NCBI GenBank assembly: GCA_030621455.1 | Contig: JAUXHQ010000128.1 | Location: forward strand, 1-5,988 | DNA: 5,988 nucleotides | Source: Deltaproteobacteria bacterium | Lineage (GTDB): Bacteria; Desulfobacterota; UBA8473 | Reading direction: 5' to 3' | Shown: positions 5,954 to 5,988 of the stretch, in pieces | Layout: each line of letters opens with the position of its first letter | Numbering within the stretch: position 1 is the stretch's first letter | Notes under the pieces: generated by a model | Told to the model about the DNA's origin: nothing | Databases searched by the model: none | Seen by the model: only the letters and a program-made list of their open reading frames with translations | Position numbers and translations under genes: made by a program

Positions 5954-5988
5954 GCCCATTTACCGTAGAGACTTATTTATGGATGGGC
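5954..5988. repeat. Short inverted repeat at the window edge
   Basis: GCCCAT (5954-5959) is complementary to ATGGGC (5983-5988), which is the last base of the window, so the arms may continue outside. It lies just after the foldback element. From 5676 to 5988 (313 bases) there is no gene; the stretch holds the element and this dyad. Confidence 0.3.

Overview
The window reads like chromosomal core DNA from an anaerobic Desulfobacterota (deltaproteobacterial-type) bacterium. The basis is the gene order: sigma-70 rpoD, tRNA, coiled-coil/C4 zinc-ribbon protein, RNase HI, RNase P RNA, then serS. A DUF3842-CooT pair typical of anaerobes follows. The lineage is inferred from this synteny and from protein style, not from a database match. 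Every gene I accept is on the + strand.

Layout. Positions 1-486 hold the C-terminal end of RpoD, cut by the window edge. A TTGACA-N17-TATCTT promoter then drives a CAU-anticodon tRNA (564-639) whose acceptor stem favours lysidine-type tRNA-Ile2 over elongator tRNA-Met, and a clean terminator closes that unit (729-763). Next come a coiled-coil zinc-ribbon protein (861-1571) and RNase HI (1658-2263), both starting with TTG. They are followed by an unusually long class A RNase P RNA (about 2288-2806) whose own P1 helix plus a T-tract looks like its terminator. serS (3185-4468, GTG start) is followed after 15 bases by tRNA-Ser(UGA), then tRNA-Ser(GCU) and tRNA-Arg(ACG), ending in a strong terminator (4851-4885). 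A second TTGACA-N17-TATCTT promoter precedes a translationally coupled pair, a DUF3842 protein (5072-5497) and a CooT-family nickel-binding protein (5484-5675).

Mobile DNA sits in the gaps. A 178-bp MITE (2816-2993) has 25-bp terminal inverted repeats starting GGCTCT and a perfect 8-bp duplication, TTTATTAA. It is inserted in or just after the RNase P RNA terminator tract. An isolated copy of its end lies directly after the tRNA-Arg terminator (4889-4912). A different 231-bp foldback element (5710-5940), flanked by a 9-bp direct repeat GAAACTTGT, follows cooT.

How the genes work together: the window is mostly information-processing housekeeping. It covers transcription initiation, tRNA supply with serine charging beside two serine tRNAs, tRNA 5' maturation and RNA-DNA hybrid removal, plus a small nickel-related operon. 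I do not see a new defence or biosynthetic system. The most distinctive material is the two small non-autonomous elements, the expanded RNase P RNA, and the SerRS/tRNA-Ser and DUF3842/CooT groupings.
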